64,000 nucleotides of DNA from Exiguobacterium indicum HHS 31. GTDB lineage: Bacteria > Bacillota > Bacilli > Exiguobacteriales > Exiguobacteriaceae. Made by a program: the position numbers and the translations under genes. The notes under the pieces were generated by a model. That model was not told the DNA's origin. It saw nothing but the letters and a program-made list of their open reading frames with translations, and did no database searches. Shown here piece after piece: positions 1 to 8,381 of the stretch; position 1 is the first letter of the stretch, and each line of letters starts with the position of its first letter. The DNA lies in NCBI RefSeq assembly GCF_001939065.1, contig NZ_MPSZ01000009.1, forward strand, positions 1 to 64,000, given 5' to 3'.

Positions 1-117
1 TTTTGTAAACAAGAAATCGATCAATAAGAAAAGTCCGAATGCAATCGGAACGAGGTAAAGTAGATTGACATTTGTAAGTGCTGCACCTAATACATCAGTC
101 GATCCATCAAAGTTCAT
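1..117 (-). CDS. N-terminal part of a small membrane protein (runs off window)
   Basis: An open frame starts with ATG at 115-117 (minus strand), with a GGAG at 127-130 about 9 nt upstream, and runs off the left edge. Only 39 residues are visible. They begin MNFDGSTDVLGAAL and then form a hydrophobic stretch (LLYLVPIAFGLFLLIDFLF) that is probably one transmembrane helix. I do not recognise the family. Its position next to plasmid genes would suit a conjugation or envelope protein, but this is only inference. Confidence 0.5.
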   Translation of the reverse strand, partial: MNFDGSTDVLGAALTNVNLLYLVPIAFGLFLLIDFLFTK

Positions 118-768
118 ATGTAGTTTCTCCTTTTTAGATATCCTCGCATACGATACATCATTCACGACCGAAGCACTAACGACGATCTCATACGTGGACA
201 AGCCTCTTTCCTTTAGTATGCCATTCCTTCGACTAAATCCTAACCTTTTATTTTTCTTTTTAGAATTCTATGGAACGCTCCGTGCCTTCCGTCGCAAGGA
301 ACAGGAACGTAGAGATGCCTCGCGCAAGCGATGTGCAGCTCTCGTTATCGGTCCGGCAGGAGGGGAGCGGTGCGATGAGGATGTTGCTGCGTGCAGCCTA
401 CAGCCTCACGCATGAGCCCGAAAAATCTTCTTATGCTGTACATCCAGTAGAAAGAGCATTACTACCTATCTACAGAAGGATCGATTCACTTCAATCAGCT
501 ATCTCTCCTCGAACCTTCGTACACTCCACTACTGTCTCACTACTGCATCTTCCATAACACCCTTCTATCTATATAGAAAAGACCAGATGTACTTTCTTAC
601 CCGCAGTGGATCCGTCCACTGCGGGTCTCTCATTGCCCTTGGATTCGGGACGAATCCATTCCTTACTCGCTTGCGCTCTCTCAAAAGAAAAACGACGTCG
701 TTTTTCGTCCATGCTCTGGCGCGCGGACAGGACGGGATTGTCCCGTCCGTCTACGCTATACCATTCCT
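118..768. other. Intergenic region with hairpins and no convincing gene
   Basis: I find no frame with a good start, ribosome binding site and protein-like composition here. The region contains a GC-rich perfect hairpin at 600-625 and a second one near 729-747 (GGACGGGA / TCCCGTCC). The second lies just past the 3' end of the radC-like gene and may end its transcript, although no T-run follows. Base composition changes sharply near 270-420, which suggests a patchwork of sequences. Confidence 0.4.
600..625. terminator. GC-rich perfect hairpin
   Basis: CCCGCAGTGGA and TCCACTGCGGG pair perfectly around a 4-nt loop. There is no T-run on either side, so terminator function is uncertain. It could equally be a protein-binding palindrome. 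Confidence 0.4.
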
Positions 769-1221
769 TTACAAAACACCTTGTGCTTTCAAACTGACGT
801 ATTCTTCTCCGGCACCGACGATAATGTGGTCAAGCAGCTGGATGCCGACGATACGTCCGACTTCGACGAGCCGTTCAGTCACCTCGATGTCTTCCCGTGA
901 TGGGTGCGGGTCACCGCTCGGATGCTGATGGCTGACGATGAGCGACGTCGCATTGTTGAGGATGGCGGACTTAAAGATTTCTCTTGGATGGACGACGCTC
1001 GAGTTGATACTTCCGACGTGTGCCCGATGGACAGCAATGACGCGGTTCTTCGTATTGAGTAGGATGACGAGGAATACCTCACGGTCATCGTCCTGGATGA
1101 AGCGTTTGGCGACACAGAACGCGTCCTCGGGGGACGTGATGTGCGTTGTCTCGAGCGCGACGTCTGGCTCACGAACCTCTTGGCGGATACGGGTGATTTC
1201 AACGAGTGTAGTCAGTTTCAT
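769..1221 (-). CDS. radC: RadC-like JAB-domain protein
   Basis: This 150-residue protein matches the C-terminal JAB/MPN+ domain of the RadC family. It lacks the N-terminal helix-hairpin-helix part of chromosomal RadC, as many plasmid and phage copies do. Metal-site motifs are visible: Glu near 49 (REVFLVIL) and SHQHPSGDPHPS with His98 and His100, followed by Asp111. The ATG at 1219-1221 is chosen over a longer frame because AAAGGAG lies about 7 nt upstream. The family's biochemical role is not settled; despite its name, a direct DNA-repair role is doubtful. It is transcribed alone. Confidence 0.85.
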   Translation of the reverse strand: MKLTTLVEITRIRQEVREPDVALETTHITSPEDAFCVAKRFIQDDDREVFLVILLNTKNRVIAVHRAHVGSINSSVVHPREIFKSAILNNATSLIVSHQHPSGDPHPSREDIEVTERLVEVGRIVGIQLLDHIIVGAGEEYVSLKAQGVL

Positions 1222-1570
1222 GGAAAAGCTCCTTTCGCGAGTGGGATGCAGTCCGACACGGTGCCGTCCTGTTGACGGGAACGCAGCGAGCATCGCGAGA
1301 CGGCGCAAGGGTGACCGCAGGGAAAGATCAAAAAAAGCGGACAGCGCACCGGTACGGAGGCTTCCGGAGCCCGCGAGCGAAAAGCCTTGCTTTGAGCCAA
1401 AACGCGGAGGAAGACGAGGAACGGCAGCGGCTTTTTTTGATGGCCCTTGCGCCGGCGAGGAGCGAGCTAGAGTACGGAAACAGGACGGCTTGCGGTCCCT
1501 TTCCATCAGACAGAGCGGTACCGCTCTGTTCCATGCTTTTATCTATGGGATCCTATCTGATTGAAAAAAA
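1222..1570. other. Intergenic, upstream of radC-like gene
   Basis: About 350 nt of GC-richer sequence separate the radC-like start from the copB terminator. Overlapping frames exist on both strands, but none has a ribosome binding site and their compositions look like shadows. I assign no gene. Confidence 0.4.
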
Positions 1571-1609
1571 GAACACACCCTAACTCATGAAGTGAGATAG
1601 GGTGTGTTC
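1571..1609 (-). terminator. Rho-independent terminator of copB
   Basis: An 18-bp imperfect stem (GAACACACCCTA / TAGGGTGTGTTC) is followed on the minus strand by a run of seven T. It lies about 35 nt past the copB stop codon. Confidence 0.8.
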
Positions 1610-1643
1610 ATACACAAAAAAGAAAAAATATACCAAACTTCTA

Positions 1644-3650
1644 TTAAATTCTTAATGTTTTCGCATTGATAGCTACGATGACCGTACTCAAACTCATCAA
1701 AACTGCTCCAATCGCTGGTGAAAGAATAATGCCGTATGGTGCTAAAATACCTGCAGCTAAAGGAATCGTAATGATATTGTAACCAGCTGCCCACCATAGA
1801 TTCTGAATCATTTTATTATATGTTTTTTGCGATAGTTCGATGACAGATAAGACGTCCTTTGGATTACTTTTGACAAGGACAATATCAGCCGTTTCTACAG
1901 CTACATCTGTTCCACTACCAATCGCAATCCCTACATCCGCTTGTGCGAGAGCTGGTGCATCGTTAATTCCATCCCCTACCATCCCTACTTTTTTTCCTTC
2001 TGCTTGCACCTGTCTCACTTGACGTGACTTATCATCCGGTAATACTTCTGCGTACACTTGATCGATCTCAAGTTGGGAAGCGACCCACGAAGCGACTTTT
2101 TGATTATCCCCAGTCAGCATGATGGATTGAATCCCTTTCTCCTTTAATTCCTGTACAGTCTTCTTAGCTTCCTCGCGAACGAGGTCGGCAAGGGCGATCA
2201 TACCGATTAATTCTGTGTCCTTTAAGACAAAGACGACCGTTTTCCCTTCTTCAGACAAATCTTCGAATGTCACTTCGTCGATTTCGAGTTGTTTGTCCCG
2301 TACGTATCGCGGACTAACGACGCGGACTTGCTTTCCTTCGACTGTTCCTTCCAATCCTATGCCTGTCATCGATCCAAATCCTGCGACCGATGGTAAATCA
2401 AGCTTTCGTCTTTGAACTTCAGTCAAGATCCCGCGAGCAAGTGGATGTTGCGACGACTGTTCGATGGCTCCTGCGAGTCGTAATACTTCTTCCTCACTTA
2501 TACCTGTACTTGCCATCACATCCGTTACTCCAAAATTACCTTGCGTTAAAGTACCAGTCTTATCAAAGATAACCGCATCTAGTTTTCGTGCCTCTTCGAA
2601 TTGTGTTCGATTTCGAATCAAAAGACCCCTTTTAGCGGAAAGTGCTGTAGAAACGGATACGACAAGAGGGGCTGCTAAACCAAGAGCGTGTGGACAAGAG
2701 ATAACCATAACCGTTACCATGCGCTCGATTGCTGTACTAACCGAATATCCAAGTACAATCCAAATCACGAAAGTCAGAACACCTGCTCCCACCGCGAGAT
2801 AAAAAAGAATTTTTGCTGCTCGATCAGCTAAGTTTTGAGTCCGTGATTTGGAAGATTGCGCTTCACTTACTAAGCCGATGACTTTTGAAAGGTAGGTGCC
2901 TTCACCAGTACCTGTCGTCTCGACTGTCAGACCACCTTCTTGATTGATAGAGCCAGCAATCACGGTGTCATTCTCCTGTTTATCTACCGGAAGTGATTCA
3001 CCGGTAAGCATTGATTCGTCAATCGTTGTTGTTCCTTCGACGATTTTTCCGTCTACCGGTACCTGTTCTCCCGGCTTGATCCGAATGAGATCTCCTGCCT
3101 CTAATTCATTGACCGGCACCTCTTCAACCTTCCCATCCTTCACTCGATGCGCCACACTCGGAAGTAACTTTACTAATTCCTGCAACGCATTTGAGGCACC
3201 CATGATTGATTTCATTTCAATCCAATGCCCTAATAACATGATGTCGATCAAGGTCGCTAACTCCCAAAAGAAATCATGTCCTTGTCCGAAACCGAATATG
3301 ATAGCGACACTATAGAAATAGGCTACACTAATCGCTAATGCAATCAACATCATCATTCCAGGATTTTTTTGGCGTATTTCATTAATACTACCTTTTAGGA
3401 AGGGCCATCCACCGTAGAAGTAGACAATTGTGGATAGCAAAAGCAAAACAACGTCGTCATATGGAAAGCTAATGTTGATACCCGACCATTCTTGAATCAT
3501 TTTGGAAAGTAGCAGGATTGGAATGGTCAACATTAACGATACGAGAAATCTTTTCTTGAAGTCTCCGATCATTCCTTCATGTTCATGATGTGAAGCACTC
3601 ATTTGTTGGTCTTCATGATGAGTATGTTCGTGATGGATATGGTGATTCAT
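1644..3650 (-). CDS. copB: CopB-type copper-translocating P-type ATPase
   Basis: This 668-residue P1B-type ATPase probably exports copper across the plasma membrane using ATP. The N-terminus (residues 1-25) is His-rich (MNHHIHHEHTHHEDQQ) and has no Cys-type HMA domain, as expected for the CopB (P1B-3) group. The membrane metal site is CPH at 319-321 rather than CPC, which is diagnostic of CopB. Other motifs are TGES at 216-219, DKTGT at 363-367 (phosphorylated Asp363), a MLTGDN motif, GDGINDAPA, and a C-terminal MSLSTVIVAINA helix. The start ATG has an AAGGAGG-like site just upstream, and a CsoR-like operator precedes it. The gene heads the copper block and has its own terminator. Confidence 0.95.
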   Translation of the reverse strand: MNHHIHHEHTHHEDQQMSASHHEHEGMIGDFKKRFLVSLMLTIPILLLSKMIQEWSGINISFPYDDVVLLLLSTIVYFYGGWPFLKGSINEIRQKNPGMMMLIALAISVAYFYSVAIIFGFGQGHDFFWELATLIDIMLLGHWIEMKSIMGASNALQELVKLLPSVAHRVKDGKVEEVPVNELEAGDLIRIKPGEQVPVDGKIVEGTTTIDESMLTGESLPVDKQENDTVIAGSINQEGGLTVETTGTGEGTYLSKVIGLVSEAQSSKSRTQNLADRAAKILFYLAVGAGVLTFVIWIVLGYSVSTAIERMVTVMVISCPHALGLAAPLVVSVSTALSAKRGLLIRNRTQFEEARKLDAVIFDKTGTLTQGNFGVTDVMASTGISEEEVLRLAGAIEQSSQHPLARGILTEVQRRKLDLPSVAGFGSMTGIGLEGTVEGKQVRVVSPRYVRDKQLEIDEVTFEDLSEEGKTVVFVLKDTELIGMIALADLVREEAKKTVQELKEKGIQSIMLTGDNQKVASWVASQLEIDQVYAEVLPDDKSRQVRQVQAEGKKVGMVGDGINDAPALAQADVGIAIGSGTDVAVETADIVLVKSNPKDVLSVIELSQKTYNKMIQNLWWAAGYNIITIPLAAGILAPYGIILSPAIGAVLMSLSTVIVAINAKTLRI

Positions 3651-3671
3651 AAGAAAACCTCCTTTTACGTA

Positions 3672-3696
3672 CTATATACCTGTATGGTGTATATAG
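3672..3696 (-). promoter_or_regulatory. Probable CsoR-type operator upstream of copB
   Basis: A near-perfect palindrome, CTATATACC-TGTAT-GGTGTATATAG, lies 22-46 nt upstream of the copB start. Its architecture (TACC, short spacer, GGTRTA) resembles CsoR/CopY-class copper operators. No intact regulator gene is adjacent, only a decayed csoR, so a regulator elsewhere in the cell would have to act here. Confidence 0.5.
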
Positions 3697-3849
3697 AGAG
3701 ATCATGACTATATAGAGCTACATCTCGTTTTTACTTCCAGTTAAACTTATATATATATAAATATAAAATGTATTTTGACACACTAAAAAATAAAAATTAT
3801 CATACAAGTATAGGATATATTTTAAAAAATGAGACCATTTGTTTGAATA

Positions 3850-4062
3850 GGACTATTTAGCGCCAAAATCACAAGTACTGAAACTTTAAAAAGAATTAAA
3901 GGACAAGTTCGAGGTAGACATCAAATGATTGATGACAATTCATGAATTAACTGAACTGATGAAGACTATGGTCAAATGAACGAATAGGTACTATCGTGAA
4001 CAGACAAATGAGCTAATACAAAAAACGCAATTAAAAAGCTTTGTTTTATGCACCTACAAAAT
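3850..4062 (+). pseudogene. Decayed csoR (copper-sensing repressor) remnant
   Basis: In the frame starting at 3850 the translation includes TLKRIKGQVRGRHQMIDDNS and then a stop at about 3943. The LKRIKGQVRG.xxMI block is the hallmark N-terminal helix of CsoR/RcnR-family repressors. Downstream sequence is broken by several stops, and no start or ribosome binding site remains. The relic lies between copB and the PCYCGCG gene, where a csoR would be expected. It probably once controlled the operator at 3672-3696. Confidence 0.55.
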
Positions 4063-4084
4063 TATCTCTAAGGAGAATCCAATC

Positions 4085-4588
4085 GTGAAACTTAACATAC
4101 TCTTAAAAAGCGTAAGTCTTATTAGCCTATCCCTGATTGCGGTCGGCTGTGCTCAATCCCCGATGAAGTCTTCTACTCCCAATCATTCAAAGGAGGTAGA
4201 TCATGCGAAACATATGGGCGGTGACAAGATTGAAGAAACATCATCATCGTTGATACTTCCCACGTTTTTAAAAACTCAACCTGAAGATGTACGAAATGTT
4301 TATCAAGCTGTAGGGAAAAATCGTAAACTACTAGAGAAAATACCTTGCTATTGCGGTTGCGGTGAAACAGTCAATCATAAAAATAATTATGATTGCTTTA
4401 TAGAAGAAAACGCGACGAATGGATCGGTGAAATGGACAAGTCACGGAACGACATGCAGCACCTGTCTCGAGATTGCTGTAAAGTCTATTTTGAAGCAACG
4501 GGACGGAGAATCGGTTAAAGATATTCGTTCTGCAATCGATTCTTCATATAAAGATGGATACTCGAAGCCGACACCGACTCCCTTATGA
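4085..4588 (+). CDS. PCYCGCG-motif lipoprotein
   Basis: A 167-residue exported lipoprotein with a signal peptide and lipobox (LIAVGC, Cys22), followed by a low-complexity linker rich in Ser, His and Lys. The core holds PCYCGCG (around residues 87-93), a second YDCF Cys and a TCSTC motif, the hallmark of the PCYCGCG family (often copper- or metal-associated in Bacilli). GTG at 4085 is used as the start, with TAAGGAG at 4071-4077. It is divergent from copB and convergent with the response regulator, sharing a bidirectional terminator with it. Its neighbours suggest a role in extracytoplasmic copper binding; the biochemical function is not established. Confidence 0.85.
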   Translation: MKLNILLKSVSLISLSLIAVGCAQSPMKSSTPNHSKEVDHAKHMGGDKIEETSSSLILPTFLKTQPEDVRNVYQAVGKNRKLLEKIPCYCGCGETVNHKNNYDCFIEENATNGSVKWTSHGTTCSTCLEIAVKSILKQRDGESVKDIRSAIDSSYKDGYSKPTPTPL

Positions 4589-4596
4589 TTTTTATG

Positions 4597-4629
4597 ATGA
4601 CACTTTTGCTCCTATAGTAAGAGTGTCAT
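4597..4629. terminator. Bidirectional terminator
   Basis: ATGACACTTTTGCT and AGTAAGAGTGTCAT form an almost perfect stem between two convergent genes. It overlaps the stop codon of the minus-strand response regulator. Confidence 0.75.
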
Positions 4630-5306
4630 TTCGTTTCATTCTCACTCCAACGATATCCTCTCCCCCAAATTGTTTTCAGATGCCTATCGATCGGGTAATC
4701 TAACTCTCTTAACTTTTCTCTAATCATCTTAATATGAGAATCAACTGTCCTCGGATCCGATTCTGACGTATAAGACCAAACGAATTCATAAAGCTCTAGT
4801 CTGTTGAACAGCCTTCCAGGATGTTGAAGGAATAGTCGCAGTAATGCATGTGCTTTTGGTGTAAAGTCAATCGACTTGCCATCTAGTAAAATTAAATTGT
4901 TGCTCTCATCGAACGTAAGTCCGTGGTAGATAACGGGTTCTTTTGCTTTCCTTCTCATGACAGACCGAACTCTTGCTAAAAGTACGTCCCCGTTAAACGG
5001 CTTTGTGACATAATCTGTAGCTCCAGCATCTAGTCCTTTGACGATGGATTCAGCATCATTTAGAGCCGTTATCATGATGATAGGGACTTCCGGGTGAGAA
5101 TCCGTTATTTTCTTACATACTTCGAATCCATCGTACATTGGCATCATTACATCCAATAAAATCAAATCGAAGGTTTCTTTTTTCACTTTCTCTAAAGCTT
5201 CGATCCCATCATTCGCCATACTACATTCATATCCTATTGGTTCTAGATAGAGTCTTAATAATTGCCTCATTCTTATTTCATCATCAACAATTAATATTTT
5301 ATCCAT
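4626..5306 (-). CDS. OmpR/PhoB-family response regulator (orphan)
   Basis: A 226-residue transcription factor. The receiver domain (1-118) has the acidic pocket DDE at 8-10, phosphorylated Asp52 in LDVMMPMYDG, and Lys of TKPF. A winged-helix DNA-binding domain (about 130-226) ends in WGRGYRW. ATG at 5306 is preferred over two GTGs just upstream because AGAGGTGG sits 8 nt before it. No sensor kinase is adjacent; the nearest (9050-10366) is paired with its own regulator. It may have lost its kinase or share that one. Its placement inside the copper block suggests metal or envelope stress control. Confidence 0.9.
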   Translation of the reverse strand: MDKILIVDDEIRMRQLLRLYLEPIGYECSMANDGIEALEKVKKETFDLILLDVMMPMYDGFEVCKKITDSHPEVPIIMITALNDAESIVKGLDAGATDYVTKPFNGDVLLARVRSVMRRKAKEPVIYHGLTFDESNNLILLDGKSIDFTPKAHALLRLFLQHPGRLFNRLELYEFVWSYTSESDPRTVDSHIKMIREKLRELDYPIDRHLKTIWGRGYRWSENETK

Positions 5307-5426
5307 CCTAGTCACCACCTCTTACATTAAAATTTTTTAATAATAAATGATTGTTAGTCTATTTCCTCATAAATTTCACGAACTTTCTATATAATCAATT
5401 CAACCTATAGAATGGAGTTGATTTTC

Positions 5427-5528
5427 ATGAAAGTGTTTATGAAGAGTTTGATCGTTATCCTCTATGTATCCTTATTTTCTCTCACCATACTACTGGTCTA
5501 TAAGGGTTATGAACTTTTTCATAACTAA
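5427..5528 (+). CDS. 33-residue membrane peptide
   Basis: A short gene with a clear GGAG at 5414-5417, nine nt before ATG. It encodes MKVFMKSLIVILY..., a single hydrophobic helix (about residues 7-25) with a short charged tail (YKGYELFHN). It is too short for family assignment. A good ribosome binding site and membrane composition support reality. It lies divergent from the response regulator, which might control it. Confidence 0.5.
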   Translation: MKVFMKSLIVILYVSLFSLTILLVYKGYELFHN

Positions 5529-5628
5529 GTATCTTAGTGCTTATAAATAATGAAAGAGCATCAGCTTTTTAGCTCATACCTTTTTCGGCATGGCGACATA
5601 GATGCTCCTTCATTTTTAACACTTCGCT

Positions 5629-5955
5629 TTAAGCAATTAATTTACGACAGACTTTTGCACATTCATTACAGGCCTCAGCGCACTTTTTACAATGATCATG
5701 ATCATGTTTCGAACATTCGTCGGCACATCTTTCACAAATTTCAACACAGCTTCTTGCAAGAACATCAATATTGCTGCTGTTTCGAGAAATAGCTTGTACT
5801 AAAAGACTACAAATTTCAGAACAATCTCTGTCTAGACGTATACACTCTGCCATCGAAGAAACATGATGTTCACTCAAACACGCATCAAAGCATTCATTAC
5901 AAGTCACTATACAGTTGTGTAGGGCACCTAAGATTTCTTGTTGTCCAGTATTCAT
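5629..5955 (-). CDS. Four-helix bundle copper-binding protein (Csp/DUF326-type)
   Basis: A 108-residue helical protein with 16 cysteines in CxxxC and CxxC spacing along helices (for example CIVTCNECFDAC, CVEICERCADEC, CAEACNECAKVC). This is the pattern of the copper storage protein (Csp) family, which fills the core of a four-helix bundle with Cu(I). No signal peptide is visible, so it is probably cytosolic like Csp3. A His-rich loop (KHDHDHCKKC) precedes the last helix. It sits next to the multicopper oxidase in the same orientation. Its likely role is to buffer or store cytosolic copper. Confidence 0.88.
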   Translation of the reverse strand: MNTGQQEILGALHNCIVTCNECFDACLSEHHVSSMAECIRLDRDCSEICSLLVQAISRNSSNIDVLARSCVEICERCADECSKHDHDHCKKCAEACNECAKVCRKLIA

Positions 5956-6046
5956 TCTAAAATACCTCCATTTTCCGTCTTTTTTGACTTACACAAAGCC
6001 TATTTCCTTAGTTTGTGAAAAAAAGATGAAAACATTCACCTATTTT

Positions 6047-7561
6047 TTAGTCCACTTTCAACTGACCCATCATTCCGTTCTCTTCATGTTCAAGGATATG
6101 GCAATGGTACATGAATACCCCTTTTTCCTTGAAAGTCATCTGAATCTTAACTCGTTCATCTGGTTTTATAGCGATAGTGTCTTTTAGACCTGCTTCTTGA
6201 TTATCCAGTTTCTGTCCATTTCGCTCTAATACTTTGAATTGGACTCCATGAATGTGGAAGGGATGAGTCATTCCACCCATCATGTCTTTTTTATTATAGA
6301 CCTCCCAAATTTCGGTTTCTCCTTGTTTCGCTTTAATATCGATTCTCTTCTCATCAAACTTTTTCCCATTGATTTCAACATTTTTGCCCATCCCGAAAAG
6401 AGTTAACTTTTGATTCACTGTAGACAAGGTCTTTAGCGGCTTTTCATATCCACTTTTCGGCGCCAATGCACTTAGGTTCGTCCCTTGTTTATCCTTCAGC
6501 TTGAAGTTAACGACCCTTACTCCATTCGTCTCAAATGAAACAGTCTCACCAATTTTTCTTTTTGAAAAGTCTACCAATACCTCTATACGTTCGCCTGGAC
6601 TTAATTCAATTTTCTTTACGTTTTTCGGTTTTGAGATGTAACCACCATCATCAGCAATTTTTTTAAAGGATGAACCGTCAGATAGCTTCACTACGTAGTT
6701 ACGTGCATTGGAGCCATTTATCAATCTGACTCTAAGTTGCGAATATTTTACGTTGAAATATGGATTAATCGTACCGTTTACGAGGAGGGTATCGCCTAAA
6801 GCCCCATCTGTTTTTTCTACATCAGCATATCCAAGGACATTCCTGTTTTTAACTTTTCGATCTTGAAGAATTAATGGAATATCATTTTCACCATATTTTT
6901 GAGGTAGCATCGTCTCTTTAGTTTTTTCATCTTTTACGTACAACAATCCTGCTAACCCCTTGTATACTTGTTCAGCAGTTTTCCCCATTGGATGTGGATG
7001 AAACCACAATGTCGATTCATCTTGCTTCACTTTAAACTTTACTACCTTCGTTTCACCAGCTTTCACGACTTGATGTGGTCCGCCATCTACGGATGATGGT
7101 ACAACAAGACCGTGCCAATGGAATGTAGTCGCTTCTGATAAGCGATTCACCGTACGGATTGTTACCATTTTTCCTTTTTTCAATTCCACTACAGGACCTA
7201 AATAATTTCCGTTATATCCTAGAGTTTCAGTTTTTTTACTATCTCGGAAGAACTGTGTCTCCCCTTGTTTAGCGACAATCGTGTATTGAATGGAATTCTT
7301 GGTTTCACGATCGGATTTTAGCATCTTAGGGATGTTCAATCGTCGCTCTTTTTCTTCAGTTGATTTTAAATCGACACTCGCGCCATGTCCCATACCTTCC
7401 ATCATAGTCTGATTTGTAGTAGTGTTCCCTCCATTCATCATAGATTTCATGTGCTGTTTGTTATTTGGCATAGTACCTCGGATAAAAAGTAAATACGAAC
7501 CGCCCACTATAATCATGAGAGTAAAGATACCGATAGTTGCGATTAACCATCTTTTCTTCAC
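6047..7561 (-). CDS. Multicopper oxidase (CopA/CueO-like)
   Basis: A membrane-anchored or exported oxidase of about 504 residues. It has an N-terminal signal/anchor (KKRWLIATIGIFTLMIIVGG) and a Met/His-rich linker (HMKSMMNGG, TMMEGMGHG). The four copper-site motifs are present: FHWHG, WFHPHP, HPFHIHG and YHCHILEHEENGMMG. The GTG at 7561 is chosen because AAGGGA lies 9 nt upstream; a TTG 18 nt earlier lacks a site. Such enzymes oxidise Cu(I) to the less toxic Cu(II) outside the membrane. It is divergent from the ydhK-like lipoprotein. Confidence 0.93.
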   Translation of the reverse strand: MKKRWLIATIGIFTLMIIVGGSYLLFIRGTMPNNKQHMKSMMNGGNTTTNQTMMEGMGHGASVDLKSTEEKERRLNIPKMLKSDRETKNSIQYTIVAKQGETQFFRDSKKTETLGYNGNYLGPVVELKKGKMVTIRTVNRLSEATTFHWHGLVVPSSVDGGPHQVVKAGETKVVKFKVKQDESTLWFHPHPMGKTAEQVYKGLAGLLYVKDEKTKETMLPQKYGENDIPLILQDRKVKNRNVLGYADVEKTDGALGDTLLVNGTINPYFNVKYSQLRVRLINGSNARNYVVKLSDGSSFKKIADDGGYISKPKNVKKIELSPGERIEVLVDFSKRKIGETVSFETNGVRVVNFKLKDKQGTNLSALAPKSGYEKPLKTLSTVNQKLTLFGMGKNVEINGKKFDEKRIDIKAKQGETEIWEVYNKKDMMGGMTHPFHIHGVQFKVLERNGQKLDNQEAGLKDTIAIKPDERVKIQMTFKEKGVFMYHCHILEHEENGMMGQLKVD

Positions 7562-7748
7562 ATGGATCATTCCCTTCAATTAATTATTATCTTTAACTTA
7601 AAGAATGATTGTGAAAAAAATATGTCTTTCCACCCATGAATTTTATAGTTTTTTTCAATGTGTTACTTTTCTGCTCTCTGCAATGTTTCTGCAAATTTAT
7701 GTGATAGAGTCTATGGAAAGCATAAAAAAACAATTGGAGGTAATTTTT

Positions 7749-8321
7749 ATGAAATTAAAGAAAAAGATTTTTATGACAACTATGGCTGCTTCGCTTTCTT
7801 TAGCACTCGCTGCGTGCGGAAGCAATGGTGATGATTCCAAATCAACAGGAAGCATGGATAAAAATATGGACGGTATGGATCATTCGACGATGGACATGTC
7901 TGGATCGAAAGAGGTTCCGAAAGGGCTCCAAGAGGCTAAAAACCCTAAATTTAAAGTAGGCGACATGGCGATGATCAAAGAAGCACATATGGAAGGCATG
8001 AAAGGGGCCGAGGCTAAAATTGTAGGAGCTTATGATACTACTGCTTATAGCATTTCTTATGACCCTACAAATGGCGGGAAACGCGTCACGAATCATAAAT
8101 GGATTATTCAAGAAGAGATTGTAGATGCCAAGTCATCTCCTTATGAAGTAGGCGATGAAGTAAAAGTAGACGCGGATCATATGAAAGGAATGAAGGATGC
8201 TACGGCCACTATCGACTCAGCTAAGCAAACAACAGTGTATATGATTGATTTCGAATCGACTACAGGTGAAGAAGTGAAAAATCATAAATGGGTGACTGAA
8301 GACGAACTATCTGCAGAATAA
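7749..8321 (+). CDS. ydhK: YdhK/DUF1541 lipoprotein
   Basis: A 190-residue lipoprotein. Signal peptide and lipobox (LALAAC, Cys24) are followed by a Met/Asp/His-rich segment (MDKNMDGMDHSTMDMSG) that looks metal-binding. Two tandem DUF1541 repeats follow, each with VGD.., HMxGMKxA.A, a YxI.Y/F stretch and NHKW (around 65-125 and 128-188). ATG at 7749 has GGAGG at 7736-7740; the longer frame from 7605 is rejected. YdhK-type genes commonly accompany copper ATPases and multicopper oxidases in Bacillales. Its role is probably extracytoplasmic copper binding. It ends in a strong terminator. Confidence 0.9.
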   Translation: MKLKKKIFMTTMAASLSLALAACGSNGDDSKSTGSMDKNMDGMDHSTMDMSGSKEVPKGLQEAKNPKFKVGDMAMIKEAHMEGMKGAEAKIVGAYDTTAYSISYDPTNGGKRVTNHKWIIQEEIVDAKSSPYEVGDEVKVDADHMKGMKDATATIDSAKQTTVYMIDFESTTGEEVKNHKWVTEDELSAE

Positions 8322-8328
8322 ACGATAA

Positions 8329-8366
8329 ACAAGAGAGGAACGGTTTTTTAACCGTTCCTCTCTTGT
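8329..8366. terminator. Bidirectional terminator
   Basis: ACAAGAGAGGAACGGTT and AACCGTTCCTCTCTTGT form a perfect 17-bp stem between the ydhK-like gene and the convergent response regulator. Confidence 0.85.
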
Positions 8367-8381
8367 CTTATTTCTCCTTAT

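Noticed and set aside
65-928. Overlapping plus-strand frames near the left edge
   Set aside because: No ribosome binding sites, atypical composition, and they overlap the minus-strand membrane gene, hairpins and the radC-like gene.
938-1583. Plus-strand frames opposite the radC-like gene
   Set aside because: They are mirror frames of a real GC-rich gene and lack starts with ribosome sites.
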